Below, in pieces: positions 32,114 to 41,341 of a DNA stretch of 64,000 nt; within the stretch, counting starts at the first letter, position 1, and each line of letters begins with the position of its first letter. The notes beneath the pieces were generated by a model. That model made no database searches. It worked only from the letters and a program-made list of their open reading frames with translations, and was not told the DNA's origin. The DNA is from Streptomyces bluensis (GTDB lineage Bacteria > Actinomycetota > Actinomycetes > Streptomycetales > Streptomycetaceae), in the NCBI RefSeq assembly GCF_014650715.1, contig NZ_BMVM01000018.1:94194-158193 (forward strand). The letters run 5' to 3'. The translations under genes and the position numbers were made by a program.

Positions 32114-34486
32114 GTGACCATCGCGCCAGCCGACCCTGTTTCAGCAGCCACCCCACGGGATCACGACGGCCCTGGAACCGCGCTGCTGCGGACCCTGACC
32201 GAGCTGACCGCCGACCTTCCCGACGCCGACGCCGGACGGGTCGCCGCCGCCGCGCTGCGCGGCCGGTCCGCGCACGCCGACGACACGGAGCTGCGCGAGC
32301 TGGCCACCGAGGCGGCGGCCGGTCTCATCTCGGAGGACCCGGCGTACTCGAAGCTGGCCGCCCGGCTGCTGGCGATCGGTATCGCGGCCGAGGCCGCCTC
32401 GCAGGGCGTCACGTCGTTCTCCGAGTCCGTCGCCGTGGGCCACCGTGAAGGTCTCATCGCCGACCGCACCGCCGCGTTCGTACGGGTCCACGCGGCCGGT
32501 CTCGACGCGCTGATCGACACGGGCGCCGACGACCGCTTCGGCTACTTCGGGCTGCGTACGCTGCACAGCCGGTACCTGCTCCGGCACCCGATCACCCGCA
32601 AGGTCGTCGAGACGCCCCAGTACTTCATGCTGCGCGTCGCCGCCGGTCTCGCCGAGGACGACGCTCCCCGGTCCGTGGACGAGGTCGCCGCGCTCTACGG
32701 ACTGATGAGCCGCCTCGACTACCTCCCCTCCTCCCCCACGCTCTTCAACTCCGGCACCCGGCACCCCCAGATGTCGTCCTGCTACCTCCTCGACTCCCCG
32801 AAGGACGAGCTGGACTCCGTCTACGACCGCTACCACCAGGTCGCCCGGCTGTCGAAGCACGCGGGCGGCATCGGCATCGCGTACTCCCGCATCCGTTCCC
32901 GCGGTTCACTGATCCGCGGCACGAACGGGCACTCCAACGGCATCGTGCCGTTCCTGAAGACCCTCGACGCCTCGGTCGCCGCCGTGAACCAGGGCGGCCG
33001 GCGCAAGGGCGCGGCCGCGGTCTACCTGGAGACCTGGCACGCGGACATCGAGGAGTTCCTGGAGCTGCGGGACAACACCGGTGAGGACGCCCGCCGTACG
33101 CACAACCTGAACCTCGCGCACTGGATCCCGGACGAGTTCATGCGCCGGGTCGACGAGGACGGCGTCTGGTCCCTGTTCTCCCCGGCCGATGTGCCCGAGC
33201 TGGTGGACCTGTGGGGCGAGGAGTTCGACGCCGCGTACCGCAGGGCCGAGGCCGCGGGGCTCGCCACGAGGACCATCCCGGCCCGCGACCTGTACGGCCG
33301 CATGATGCGCACCCTCGCCCAGACCGGCAACGGCTGGATGACCTTCAAGGACGCCGCCAACCGCACGGCCAACCAGACGGCCGAGCCCGGCCATGTCGTC
33401 CACTCCTCGAACCTGTGCACCGAGATCCTGGAGGTCACGGACGACGGGGAGACGGCGGTCTGCAACCTGGGGTCCGTCAATCTCGGCGCGTTCGTCGACC
33501 GGACGGCCGGCGGCATCGACTGGGAGCGGCTCGACGCCACGGTCCGCACGGCCGTCACCTTCCTCGACCGCGTCGTCGACATCAACTTCTACCCGACCGA
33601 GCAGGCGGCCCGCTCGAATGCCGGGTGGCGGCCCGTCGGCCTGGGCGCGATGGGCCTCCAGGACGTCTTCTTCCAGCTGCGCCTGCCCTTCGACTCCCCC
33701 GAGGCCAAGGCCCTCTCCACCCGTATCGCCGAGCGCATCATGCTCGCCGCGTACGAGACCTCCGCCGACCTCGCCGAGCGCCACGGGCCCCTGCCGGCCT
33801 GGGAGAAGACCCGTACCGCCCGGGGCGTCCTGCACCCCGACCACTACGACGCGCAACGGACCTGGCCGGAGCGCTGGTCGGCGCTGCGCGAGCGGATCGC
33901 GCCGACGGGCCTGCGCAACTCCCTCCTCCTCGCGATCGCCCCCACCGCCACCATCGCCTCGATCGCGGGCGTGTACGAGTGCATCGAGCCGCAGGTCTCC
34001 AACCTGTTCAAGCGCGAGACCCTGTCGGGCGAGTTCCTCCAGGTCAACTCGTACCTGGTGAACGACCTGAAGGAGCTCGGCGTCTGGGACGACCGCACCC
34101 GCGAGGCGCTGCGCGAGTCGGGCGGCTCCGTGCAGGACTTCGGCTGGATCCCGGACGACGTACGCGCCCTGTACCGCACGGCCTGGGAGATCCCGCAGCG
34201 CGGCCTGATCGACATGGCCGCCGCCCGCACCCCGTTCCTGGACCAGTCCCAGTCCCTGAACCTGTTCATGGAGACCCCGACCATCGGCAAGCTCTCCTCG
34301 ATGTACGCGTACGCCTGGAAGTCAGGTCTGAAGACGACGTACTACCTGCGCTCCCGCCCGGCGACCCGCATCGCCCGCGCGGCCCAGGCTCAGACCCGAG
34401 CCACCGTCCCCGCCCAGCAGGCGACCTCCGAAGAGGCGATCGCCTGCTCCCTGGAAAACCCCGAGTCCTGCGAGGCCTGCCAGTAA
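32114..34486 (+). CDS. nrdA: Class Ia ribonucleoside-diphosphate reductase, large subunit
   Basis: A 790-residue catalytic subunit that reduces ribonucleoside diphosphates. Active-site cysteines are seen in QMSSCYLLD, SSNLCTEILEV and TAVCNLGSVNLG; the radical-relay tyrosines are in LKTTYYLRSRP; the mobile redox pair is CEAC at the C-terminus. No V-x-K-R-x-G ATP-cone motif is seen at the N-terminus, so overall activity control by dATP may differ. The chosen GTG at 32114 follows GAGGGAG. It overlaps nrdB by 1 bp (TAATG). A B12 riboswitch lies upstream. Confidence 0.96.
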   Translation: MTIAPADPVSAATPRDHDGPGTALLRTLTELTADLPDADAGRVAAAALRGRSAHADDTELRELATEAAAGLISEDPAYSKLAARLLAIGIAAEAASQGVTSFSESVAVGHREGLIADRTAAFVRVHAAGLDALIDTGADDRFGYFGLRTLHSRYLLRHPITRKVVETPQYFMLRVAAGLAEDDAPRSVDEVAALYGLMSRLDYLPSSPTLFNSGTRHPQMSSCYLLDSPKDELDSVYDRYHQVARLSKHAGGIGIAYSRIRSRGSLIRGTNGHSNGIVPFLKTLDASVAAVNQGGRRKGAAAVYLETWHADIEEFLELRDNTGEDARRTHNLNLAHWIPDEFMRRVDEDGVWSLFSPADVPELVDLWGEEFDAAYRRAEAAGLATRTIPARDLYGRMMRTLAQTGNGWMTFKDAANRTANQTAEPGHVVHSSNLCTEILEVTDDGETAVCNLGSVNLGAFVDRTAGGIDWERLDATVRTAVTFLDRVVDINFYPTEQAARSNAGWRPVGLGAMGLQDVFFQLRLPFDSPEAKALSTRIAERIMLAAYETSADLAERHGPLPAWEKTRTARGVLHPDHYDAQRTWPERWSALRERIAPTGLRNSLLLAIAPTATIASIAGVYECIEPQVSNLFKRETLSGEFLQVNSYLVNDLKELGVWDDRTREALRESGGSVQDFGWIPDDVRALYRTAWEIPQRGLIDMAAARTPFLDQSQSLNLFMETPTIGKLSSMYAYAWKSGLKTTYYLRSRPATRIARAAQAQTRATVPAQQATSEEAIACSLENPESCEACQ

Positions 34487-35505
34487 TGACCAGCACCACC
34501 CGTAACGCCCGTCTCCTCGACCCGGGCTTCGAGCTGACCCTGCGCCCGATGCGTTACCCCGACTTCTACGAGCGCTACCGGGACGCGATCAGGAACACCT
34601 GGACCGTGGAGGAGGTCGACCTCCACTCGGATGTGTCAGATCTCGCGAAACTGTCGCACAGTGAGCAGCACCTCATCGGCCGCCTGGTCGCGTTCTTCGC
34701 GACGGGCGACTCGATCGTGGCGAACAATCTGGTGCTGACGCTCTACAAGCACATCAACTCCCCCGAGGCACGCCTGTATCTGAGCAGGCAGCTCTTCGAG
34801 GAGGCCGTCCACGTCCAGTTCTACCTGACACTGCTGGACACCTACCTCCCCGACCCGGAGGACCGCGCCGCCGCCTTCGCGGCCGTCGAGAACATCCCCT
34901 CCATCCGGGAGAAGGCCGAGTTCTGCTTCCGGTGGATGGACTCGGTGGAGAAGATCGACCGGCTGGACAGCGAGGCCGACCGCCGCCGGTTCCTGCTCAA
35001 CCTGATCTGCTTCGCCGCCTGCATCGAGGGGCTGTTCTTCTACGGGGCCTTCGCGTACGTCTACTGGTTCCGCAGCCGGGGCCTGCTGCACGGACTGGCG
35101 ACCGGCACCAACTGGGTGTTCCGCGACGAGACGATGCACATGAGCTTCGCCTTCGACGTCGTGGACACCGTCCGCAAGGAGGAGCCGGACCTCTTCGACG
35201 ACGAGCTCCAGCAGCAGGTGACGGACATGCTGCGGGAGGCCGTCGAGGCCGAGTTGCAGTTCGCACGCGACCTGTGCGGTGACGGCCTGCCGGGGATGAA
35301 CACCGACTCGATGCGGCAGTATCTGGAGTGCGTGGCCGACCAGCGTCTGACGCGCCTCGGCTTCGCCCCGGTGTACGGCTCCGAGAACCCCTTCTCGTTC
35401 ATGGAGCTTCAGGGAGTCCAGGAGCTGACCAACTTCTTCGAGCGGCGGCCCTCGGCGTACCAGGTCGCGGTGGAGGGTTCGGTCGGCTTCGACGAGGACT
35501 TCTGA
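34486..35505 (+). CDS. nrdB: Class Ia ribonucleoside-diphosphate reductase, small subunit
   Basis: A 339-residue radical-generating subunit. The metal and radical residues fit E106-x-x-H109-x-x-x-Y113 (EEAVHVQFYL), with the second set in CFAACIEGLFFYGAF and VFRDETMHMSF. Tyr113 is the expected radical tyrosine. The C-terminal tail (GSVGFDEDF) should dock on NrdA. There is no nrdS regulator gene after it; peptide deformylase follows on the other strand after a strong terminator. Confidence 0.96.
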   Translation: MTSTTRNARLLDPGFELTLRPMRYPDFYERYRDAIRNTWTVEEVDLHSDVSDLAKLSHSEQHLIGRLVAFFATGDSIVANNLVLTLYKHINSPEARLYLSRQLFEEAVHVQFYLTLLDTYLPDPEDRAAAFAAVENIPSIREKAEFCFRWMDSVEKIDRLDSEADRRRFLLNLICFAACIEGLFFYGAFAYVYWFRSRGLLHGLATGTNWVFRDETMHMSFAFDVVDTVRKEEPDLFDDELQQQVTDMLREAVEAELQFARDLCGDGLPGMNTDSMRQYLECVADQRLTRLGFAPVYGSENPFSFMELQGVQELTNFFERRPSAYQVAVEGSVGFDEDF

Positions 35506-35589
35506 TCCCCGGCCGACTCCACACGCCGGTTCTTCTGCTCGGCCTCCCTGAGCTGACGACCGGCACCACGCCGTACCCAGGCGTGTACC

Positions 35590-35630
35590 GGCGTACGTTC
35601 AGAGGGCCGGAGGCCGCCTGAACGTACGCC
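35590..35630. terminator. Bidirectional terminator between nrdB and def
   Basis: A 13-bp perfect inverted repeat, GGCGTACGTTCAG (35590-35602) and CTGAACGTACGCC (35618-35630), with an inner GGCC/GGCC stem in the loop. It lies between two convergent genes. Confidence 0.85.
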
Positions 35631-35639
35631 GAGGGGGGC

Positions 35640-36290
35640 TCAGTCGTTCGGGACGACCGGGTACCGCGGCTCGTTCTCGGCCATCTGGCGCAGCGCGTCC
35701 TTGCGCTCGCGCTTGGAGAGCCGGTCGATGTAGAGGTAGCCGTACAGGTGGTCCGTCTCGTGCTGGAGGCAGCGCGCGAAGTAGCCGGTGCCGCGCACCT
35801 TGATCGGGTTGCCCTTCTCGTCCTGCCCGGTGACCTCGGCGTAGTCGGGACGGGCGAGCGGGGCGTACGCGGTCGGCACGGAAAGGCAGCCCTCGTTGCT
35901 GTCGTCCAGCCGGCGCTTCTCGGCGGGCAGGTCGACGAGCTTGGGGTTGCAGACCACGCCGACGTGCCGGGTGCCCTCGTCGTCCATGCAGTCGTACACG
36001 AAGACCTTCAGGTCGACGCCGATCTGGTTGGCGGCCAGGCCCACGCCCTCGGCGGTGCGCTGGCTGGTGAACATGTCGTCGACCAGCCCCGCGAGCTCGT
36101 CGTCGAACTCGGTGACGTCCTTGCACTCCGTGTGCAGCACCGGGTTCCCGACGACGGTGATCGGACGCGAGGTGCCGCGCTCGCGGTACGCCTGCTCGCG
36201 CTCCTCGCAGTCCTCCGTGTCGATGACGAAGCCCTCGTCGTCCACGGGGAGCACGCCCGCGTGCTGCTGATCGGTGTCCTGCTGCGCCAT
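35640..36290 (-). CDS. def: Peptide deformylase
   Basis: A 216-residue metalloenzyme that removes the formyl group from new proteins. The three family motifs are GVGLAANQIG, EGCLSVP and QHETDHLYG (metal ligands Cys, His, His). The N-terminal 45 residues (QQDTDQQHAGVLPVDDEGFV and an acidic run) extend beyond the shortest family members. I chose the ATG at 36290; AGGAAGG is 14 nt upstream, a little far. Streptomyces usually has several def genes, so this may not be the only one. Confidence 0.93.
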   Translation of the reverse strand: MAQQDTDQQHAGVLPVDDEGFVIDTEDCEEREQAYRERGTSRPITVVGNPVLHTECKDVTEFDDELAGLVDDMFTSQRTAEGVGLAANQIGVDLKVFVYDCMDDEGTRHVGVVCNPKLVDLPAEKRRLDDSNEGCLSVPTAYAPLARPDYAEVTGQDEKGNPIKVRGTGYFARCLQHETDHLYGYLYIDRLSKRERKDALRQMAENEPRYPVVPND

Positions 36291-36350
36291 GACCGACGTA
36301 TGCCTTCCTGGGATCCTCAAGAAAAGATGCGGGTACAGCGTACGGGGGCT

Positions 36351-36403
36351 GCGCCCCTTCAGGGGCGCGGGGAACTGCGCGAGCAACCACGCACAACCCG
36401 CGG
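36351..36403 (-). repeat. Dispersed Streptomyces hairpin repeat, copy 2
   Basis: Read on the minus strand this matches copy 1 at 21096-21149 with about five differences in 51 bp. It contains GCGCAGTTCCCCGCGCCCCT and a short stem-loop. It lies between def and the TPR gene. Confidence 0.8.
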
Positions 36404-36453
36404 GTTCAAGCAACCGAACGCACAACGGCGCTCTGAGCGGAGCGCACTCGCGC

Positions 36454-37434
36454 TCAGCAAACCTCTTCCAGGTCCCGCCAGTCCCGGGAGTCAGGACTGT
36501 CAGCAACCCACCCGTCCAGCAACCCCCGCACCAGTGAAGCCGGCGCAGCAATCCCGCACTCGCGCTCGGGCACCCACAGCTGCCCGTCCGTGCGGTGGCC
36601 CAGCGGGCCGGGGTGACCGGGCTCACTGTGATCGTGCGGATCGAGATGGTCGCCGTCGCCCTCGTCGGACGGCATGCGTGACTCCGAGCACAGCCGGCAC
36701 AGCAGCCGCACCGAGGACGACCAGTCCTCCGCGGCGAAGCCGGCGTCGGCGGCGAGCTGCTCCAGGGCGTCCCGGTCGTCCTCCGTCGCGGCCTCCAGGA
36801 GCACCACCCACGTGGGCACCGGCGACGGCGCCCACAGCTCGATCTCGTCGAACACCGGGTACGCGTGCCCGGCGGCCGTGGTCCGCTCGCCGTGCGGCAC
36901 CCCGTCGTGCAGGACGACCTCGCCCCAGCGGCGGCCGGAGGACGGCAGCGGAATGGAGAGCACCTCGATCCGGGCGGGGTCCAGCCGGCGCCCCCACACG
37001 ACCTCGGCCTCGCCCTCCGGCGACAGCCGCACGGCAGCGCTGCCCAGTTCCATGCCGACGGGCTCCCCGGAGGCTCCGGGGCCGCCGGGCACCCGAAGCC
37101 CGTACGCCTGCCAGGCCCGCCGGGCCAGCGGCCAGTCCTGCAGCGCGGTGGCGGCGATCCCGACGTTCCACCAGTCGGGCGCCCCGGTCTCCCGGTCGAG
37201 CAGCGCGACAGCCCTGAGGCCCGCGGCCCGCGCCTGCTCCCAGTCGTGCCGGAACTTGTGCAGCAGCGCGAGGTTGAACCAGGACTCGGACAGCCAGGGC
37301 TCCAGGTCCGCGGCCCGCGTCAGCAGCGCGCCCGCGTCCTCGTACCGCCCGTCGCCGATCAGCGTGAACGCGCGGTCGGTGGCCTGCCGCCAGGAGGCGG
37401 AGGGCCGGTGCCGTCCCTTGCCGAAGATCCTCAC
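36454..37434 (-). CDS. Tetratricopeptide-repeat protein
   Basis: A 326-residue soluble protein. Residues 15-125 contain about three TPR helices pairs (FTLIGDGRYEDAGALLTRAA, SWFNLALLHKFRHDWEQARA, WWNVGIAATALQDWPLARRA). The middle is an all-beta looking domain rich in Trp and Pro (WGEVVLHDGVPHGERTTAAG). A His/Asp/Gly stretch (DHLDPHDHSEPGHPGP) may bind metal. The start is ATG at 37434. Function is unknown; a role in protein interaction is a family-level guess. Confidence 0.8.
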   Translation of the reverse strand: MRIFGKGRHRPSASWRQATDRAFTLIGDGRYEDAGALLTRAADLEPWLSESWFNLALLHKFRHDWEQARAAGLRAVALLDRETGAPDWWNVGIAATALQDWPLARRAWQAYGLRVPGGPGASGEPVGMELGSAAVRLSPEGEAEVVWGRRLDPARIEVLSIPLPSSGRRWGEVVLHDGVPHGERTTAAGHAYPVFDEIELWAPSPVPTWVVLLEAATEDDRDALEQLAADAGFAAEDWSSSVRLLCRLCSESRMPSDEGDGDHLDPHDHSEPGHPGPLGHRTDGQLWVPERECGIAAPASLVRGLLDGWVADSPDSRDWRDLEEVC

Positions 37435-37599
37435 GATTCCCGCCTGCCAGTTCCGTCCCGTTCGGTGGAGTGGGCTGGCTCAGTGCCCCCGGACACCCTC
37501 TCCCTCGCATCCAACCACGTACGGCTGGAAGGACGCTCATTACCCATGGGTTACCCAGCCCTGGTCCGGGTCAGACCGCCCATTCCCCCAGAACAGGCC

Positions 37600-38841
37600 C
37601 TAAGCGCCCCAGGGCGCCGCCGTGCCGCTCCGCTGGTTCAGCAGTACCCGGGCCAGTGACTCGACCACCTCGGGCTGGTAGTCCCGGGCGGTTCCCAGCC
37701 GCAGTTCCTCCAGTGCCCGCAGCGGCCCGTCCGGACCGGCGTCGCGCGTCTTCTCCTCGTAGGCGTTCACGGCCCGTACGATCCGCGCGCTGACCGGCTG
37801 GTCCCGGTACGGGTCCGCCTGGCGCTCGACGACCACCGCGACCTCGGCGTCCACCCCGGTCTGCCGTACGACGGCACCGCCGAGCAGCGCGATCCGCCGC
37901 TGCTCCTCGGCGGGCAGGACGGCGGTGGCCCCGGCGGGGACGGGGTCGACCAGGGAGAGCTGCCCGATGTCGTGCATCAGGGCCGCGTACTCCAGCACGG
38001 TCAGCTCCGGTCCGGACATGCCCAGCTCCCGCCCCACGGCCCGGCTGAGCGCGGCCACGCGCCGGGCGTGGCCCGCGGGGGTGTATCCGGCGATCTCGGT
38101 GGCCCGCGCGAGGGAGGCGATGGTCTGCCGGTACGTGGCGCGCACGGCCGCGTACCGCCGGAAGGAGAGCTGGGTGAGGAGCAGCGGCAGCGAGAACACG
38201 GGCAGCGCCCACAGGCCGACGACGGCCACCGCGAGGGACATCACCACACCGGTGGCGCACACGGCGGACCCGATGCCGAGCAACGCCCGCAGCTCGTCGC
38301 GCAGCAGCGGGCTGAGCGGCCAGCCCGTCCGCGAGCGGGCCAGCACCGCGGCGAGCACGGCGTCGCACAGCACGGCGAGGACCAGCAGCGCGACGACGAG
38401 CAGCACGTACGCGGGCCCGCTCCACTCCCGCAACGCGTCCGGGCCGCGCAGCGGCTGGAAGCAGACGGCGGCGAAGGTGACCGTGAGGACGCGCCGGGCG
38501 AGGTGGTCGGCGGTGGGTCCCTGTCCCCGGGCGACATGCGGCACGCATCCGGCGAGCGCGGCCGCGACGACCACGGCGACGACCTGCGCCGTGCCGTGCC
38601 GTGCGGCCTCCCCGCCGTTCACCCCGAACAGCGCGTACGCGAGCGCCCCGGCGGCTCCGAGCGGCGCCGGCTCCCGCCCTTCGGCACCGCGCCACCGGGA
38701 GAGTTCACCCACGCCGACGAGCAGCCCGAAGGCGAGGGCCGCTCCGGGTTCTTCGAGCCCCTGCCAGAGGGTGTGGGCGAGGCCGGTGACGGCGACGAGG
38801 GCGGCGGATCCATGGACGAGGACGACGATCGGGTGCCTCAC
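37600..38841 (-). CDS. Membrane protein with degenerate HD-GYP-type domain
   Basis: A 413-residue protein with about six N-terminal helices (to residue 210) and a C-terminal HD domain. The first motif is intact (LMHDIGQLSL) and the region before it (IAGYTPAGHARRVAALSRAV) fits HD-GYP helices. However, the HHE...DG-x-GYP loop is absent; its place reads VVVERQADPYRDQPVSARIV. So cyclic-di-GMP hydrolysis is doubtful and a regulatory or binding role is more likely. The GTG start overlaps the stop of the upstream HD-GYP gene. Confidence 0.82.
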   Translation of the reverse strand: MRHPIVVLVHGSAALVAVTGLAHTLWQGLEEPGAALAFGLLVGVGELSRWRGAEGREPAPLGAAGALAYALFGVNGGEAARHGTAQVVAVVVAAALAGCVPHVARGQGPTADHLARRVLTVTFAAVCFQPLRGPDALREWSGPAYVLLVVALLVLAVLCDAVLAAVLARSRTGWPLSPLLRDELRALLGIGSAVCATGVVMSLAVAVVGLWALPVFSLPLLLTQLSFRRYAAVRATYRQTIASLARATEIAGYTPAGHARRVAALSRAVGRELGMSGPELTVLEYAALMHDIGQLSLVDPVPAGATAVLPAEEQRRIALLGGAVVRQTGVDAEVAVVVERQADPYRDQPVSARIVRAVNAYEEKTRDAGPDGPLRALEELRLGTARDYQPEVVESLARVLLNQRSGTAAPWGA

Positions 38842-40160
38842 GAGCCGGCCTCCGCACGCAGGGGCGCGCTCTGTGGCGGGACGTTTCCGCGCTGATCGTC
38901 GCCGTCCGCGGTGACCGCCGGATGCCAGCCGTGCCGCCCGAGGGCCCGCGCGAGCGCCTCGACCATCTCGGGATCGAACTGCGTCCCCGCGCACCGCTCC
39001 AGTTCCTCCAGCGCGTCCGCGACCGGGCGGGCCCGCCGGTAGCACCGGGTCGAGGTCATCGCGTCGAACGCGTCGGCGACCGCCACCACCCGTGCGCACT
39101 CAGGGATCTGATCGCCCGTCAGTCCGTAGGGGTACCCGCCGCCGTCCAGCCGTTCGTGGTGGTGCAGGATCGCCAGCCGGGCCTCGCCGAGGAACCCGAT
39201 CCCCCGCACCATCTCGTGCCCGTACTCGGGATGCAGTTCGATGACCCTCCGTTCCTCGGGGGTCAGCGGCCCGTTCTTGCGCAACAGCCGGGTGGGGACG
39301 CCGAGTTTGCCCACGTCGTGCAGGATGCCGGCGAAGCGGAGCACTTCGATCCGCGCGTCGTCCATGCCGAGTTCACAGGCGATCATCCGGGAGGCCCGGC
39401 CGACCCGCTCACTGTGCCCGCGGGTGTACCCGTCCTTGATGTCGACGGCCTGCACCAGGGCGCGGATGGTGGCCTGGTGGGCCGCCCGCTCCCGGTGGTA
39501 CTGCTCGAACACCCAGCAGGACACGTACATCGGCAGCAGCACGAGCAGCGCGGCGACCGGCCCGTAGTGGCTGCGCCACAGCACCGCCATCATCAGCCCC
39601 GCGAGGCCGTGCACGGCGGCGGGAGCGAGGGACCGCGGGAAGAGCCCGCGCCAGGCGTTCCGCACGGGCACCCGCTCGGCCAGGGCCAGGATCCCGCCGT
39701 CGAGGGCGGTCAGGACCGCGCAGAACACCAGGACGGCGGCACCCACGGGCACCAGCGCGTCCGGGAAGTGGGGCTGGGCGACCGCGTCCCGGCCGGCCAG
39801 CGCCCCGTGCACCCGGGACGCCGCCCAGACGGCGAGGCCGAGCCGGGCCGCCCGCCACACGCGCCGCAGCCCGCGCGGCCGCTGTTCGACCCGCGCGAGG
39901 AGCGCACCCGGAACCGCCACGAGCGCGGCGGCCGCAGGCGGCAACAGGAAGGCCCCGGCCAGCAGGACGGGGGTGTGCCATCGGGGAGGACACCCCCCGG
40001 ACCCCCCGGACGTGAGGTGCTCGCACCCGGCGTACAGCGCCGCGAGCAGGCCCACCGCCCACCATGGAACGTGAACGCCCGGCACGGGAGCGAGGCAGAC
40101 CAGAGCACCTGCGACGACACAGGCGACGTACAGACGTGCCCATGCCGGAACCGACCCCAT
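38838..40160 (-). CDS. Membrane HD-GYP domain protein
   Basis: A 440-residue protein with roughly eight helices in the first 230 residues and an intact HD-GYP domain. Motifs: RGHSERVGRASRM, GILHDVGKLGVPTRLL, HPEYGHEMV and HHHERLDGGGYPYGL. Intact HD-GYP proteins hydrolyse cyclic di-nucleotides, chiefly c-di-GMP, a major developmental signal in Streptomyces. The membrane part has no recognised ligand pocket. The following gene, coupled by a 4-bp overlap, encodes a degenerate relative, so the two may work as a pair. Confidence 0.9.
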   Translation of the reverse strand: MGSVPAWARLYVACVVAGALVCLAPVPGVHVPWWAVGLLAALYAGCEHLTSGGSGGCPPRWHTPVLLAGAFLLPPAAAALVAVPGALLARVEQRPRGLRRVWRAARLGLAVWAASRVHGALAGRDAVAQPHFPDALVPVGAAVLVFCAVLTALDGGILALAERVPVRNAWRGLFPRSLAPAAVHGLAGLMMAVLWRSHYGPVAALLVLLPMYVSCWVFEQYHRERAAHQATIRALVQAVDIKDGYTRGHSERVGRASRMIACELGMDDARIEVLRFAGILHDVGKLGVPTRLLRKNGPLTPEERRVIELHPEYGHEMVRGIGFLGEARLAILHHHERLDGGGYPYGLTGDQIPECARVVAVADAFDAMTSTRCYRRARPVADALEELERCAGTQFDPEMVEALARALGRHGWHPAVTADGDDQRGNVPPQSAPLRAEAGS

Positions 40161-40358
40161 CGCGCTCCTCCCCTTTTCCGGCTCCGGAGCCTAGGGCGGG
40201 GCGGGGCACAGGGGGGCGGCTATGGCCGGAATCGTCGGGCACACGCGAGGCGCATTACCCCGTCCGGGTGATCGAACCCTCTGATACTCGTACGTTCATC
40301 CGGGTCTCGCACGGGCATTCAGTGCGCCACGCGCAGGGCGGGGACCCGGGCCGGACGT

Positions 40359-40661
40359 TCACGACTCCTGTGGAGTCACCGTCACGTCGTGCTCGGGGAC
40401 GGCCTGCCCGGAACGGATCATCTCGATCCGCCCCATGACCTTGGCGCGCAGATCGGTCGGCACGTCGTCCTGCCCGCAGCACCGCTTGACCAGCTTCTTC
40501 ACGGCCTGCTCCAGCCCGTACTTCTCCAGGCACGGCGAGCATTCCTCGAAGTGGTGCTCGAACTTGGTGCAGTCGGCGTCGGGCATCTCACGGTCGAGAA
40601 ACTCGTAGAGATGATCGAGGATCTCGCTGCAATCCGTCTCGTGCGGCTCTCCGCAGCTCAT
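40359..40661 (-). CDS. rsrA: Redox-sensing anti-sigma factor RsrA
   Basis: A 100-residue zinc anti-sigma factor (ZAS). Cysteines at 3, 11, 31, 41, 44, 61 and 62 and His37 fall exactly where they do in S. coelicolor RsrA; H37-x3-C41-x2-C44 is the ZAS motif and C11 makes the trigger disulfide with C41 or C44. In reduced form it holds SigR inactive; thiol oxidation releases SigR. Its ATG overlaps the sigR stop (ATGA). Confidence 0.98.
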   Translation of the reverse strand: MSCGEPHETDCSEILDHLYEFLDREMPDADCTKFEHHFEECSPCLEKYGLEQAVKKLVKRCCGQDDVPTDLRAKVMGRIEMIRSGQAVPEHDVTVTPQES

Positions 40662-41341
40662 GAGCCCGAGCCTTTCGCTTCGTTCGACTCCCCGGCGCCG
40701 GCCGGGACCAGCCCACGGTCACGGGCGTAGTCCTCCAGCATGCCGCGCAGTTGACGGCGGCCGCGGTGGAGGCGGGACATCACCGTACCGATGGGTGTCC
40801 CCATGATGTCCGCGATCTCCTTGTACGCAAAGCCCTCCACGTCCGCGAGGTAGACGGCGATGCGGAATTCCTCGGGGATCGCCTGCAGCGCTTCCTTGAC
40901 GTCCGAGTCGGGCAGGTGGTCGAGCGCCTGCGACTCGGCGGAGCGCAAGCCCGTCGACATGTGCGACTCGGCGCGCGCCAGCTGCCAGTCCTCGATCTCC
41001 TCGGCCGCGCTGCGCTGCGGTTCGCGCTGCTTCTTGCGGTACGAGTTGATGAAGGTGTTCGTGAGGATCCGGTACAGCCACGCCTTCAGGTTGGTGCCCT
41101 CACGGAACTGGTGGAAGGACGCGTACGCCTTCGCGTACGTCTCCTGCACCAGGTCCTCGGCGTCGGCCGGGTTGCGTGTCATGCGCAGCGCGGCCGAATA
41201 CATCTGGTCCAGGAATTCGAGCGCGTCCCGCTCGAAGCGCGCACTGCGCTCGGCGGTCGTCTCCGTGCCGCCACCCCGGCCCTCGGGCTGCTCCGCCTGG
41301 CCGTTTTCGGTCCCTGCGTCGGTCCCAGTGACCGGACCCAC
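40658..41341 (-). CDS. sigR: ECF sigma factor SigR (thiol-oxidative stress)
   Basis: A 227-residue group 4 sigma factor, same length as S. coelicolor SigR. Region 2 reads ALEFLDQMYSAALRMTRNPA and AEDLVQETYAKAYASFHQF; region 4 reads IPEEFRIAVYLADVEGFAYK and GTPIGTVMSRLHRGRRQL. The GTG at 41341 has GGAGGAG directly upstream. It controls thioredoxin, mycothiol and quality-control genes in response to disulfide stress, and is inhibited by RsrA from the coupled gene. A longer isoform from 41527 is listed separately. Confidence 0.97.
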   Translation of the reverse strand: MGPVTGTDAGTENGQAEQPEGRGGGTETTAERSARFERDALEFLDQMYSAALRMTRNPADAEDLVQETYAKAYASFHQFREGTNLKAWLYRILTNTFINSYRKKQREPQRSAAEEIEDWQLARAESHMSTGLRSAESQALDHLPDSDVKEALQAIPEEFRIAVYLADVEGFAYKEIADIMGTPIGTVMSRLHRGRRQLRGMLEDYARDRGLVPAGAGESNEAKGSGS

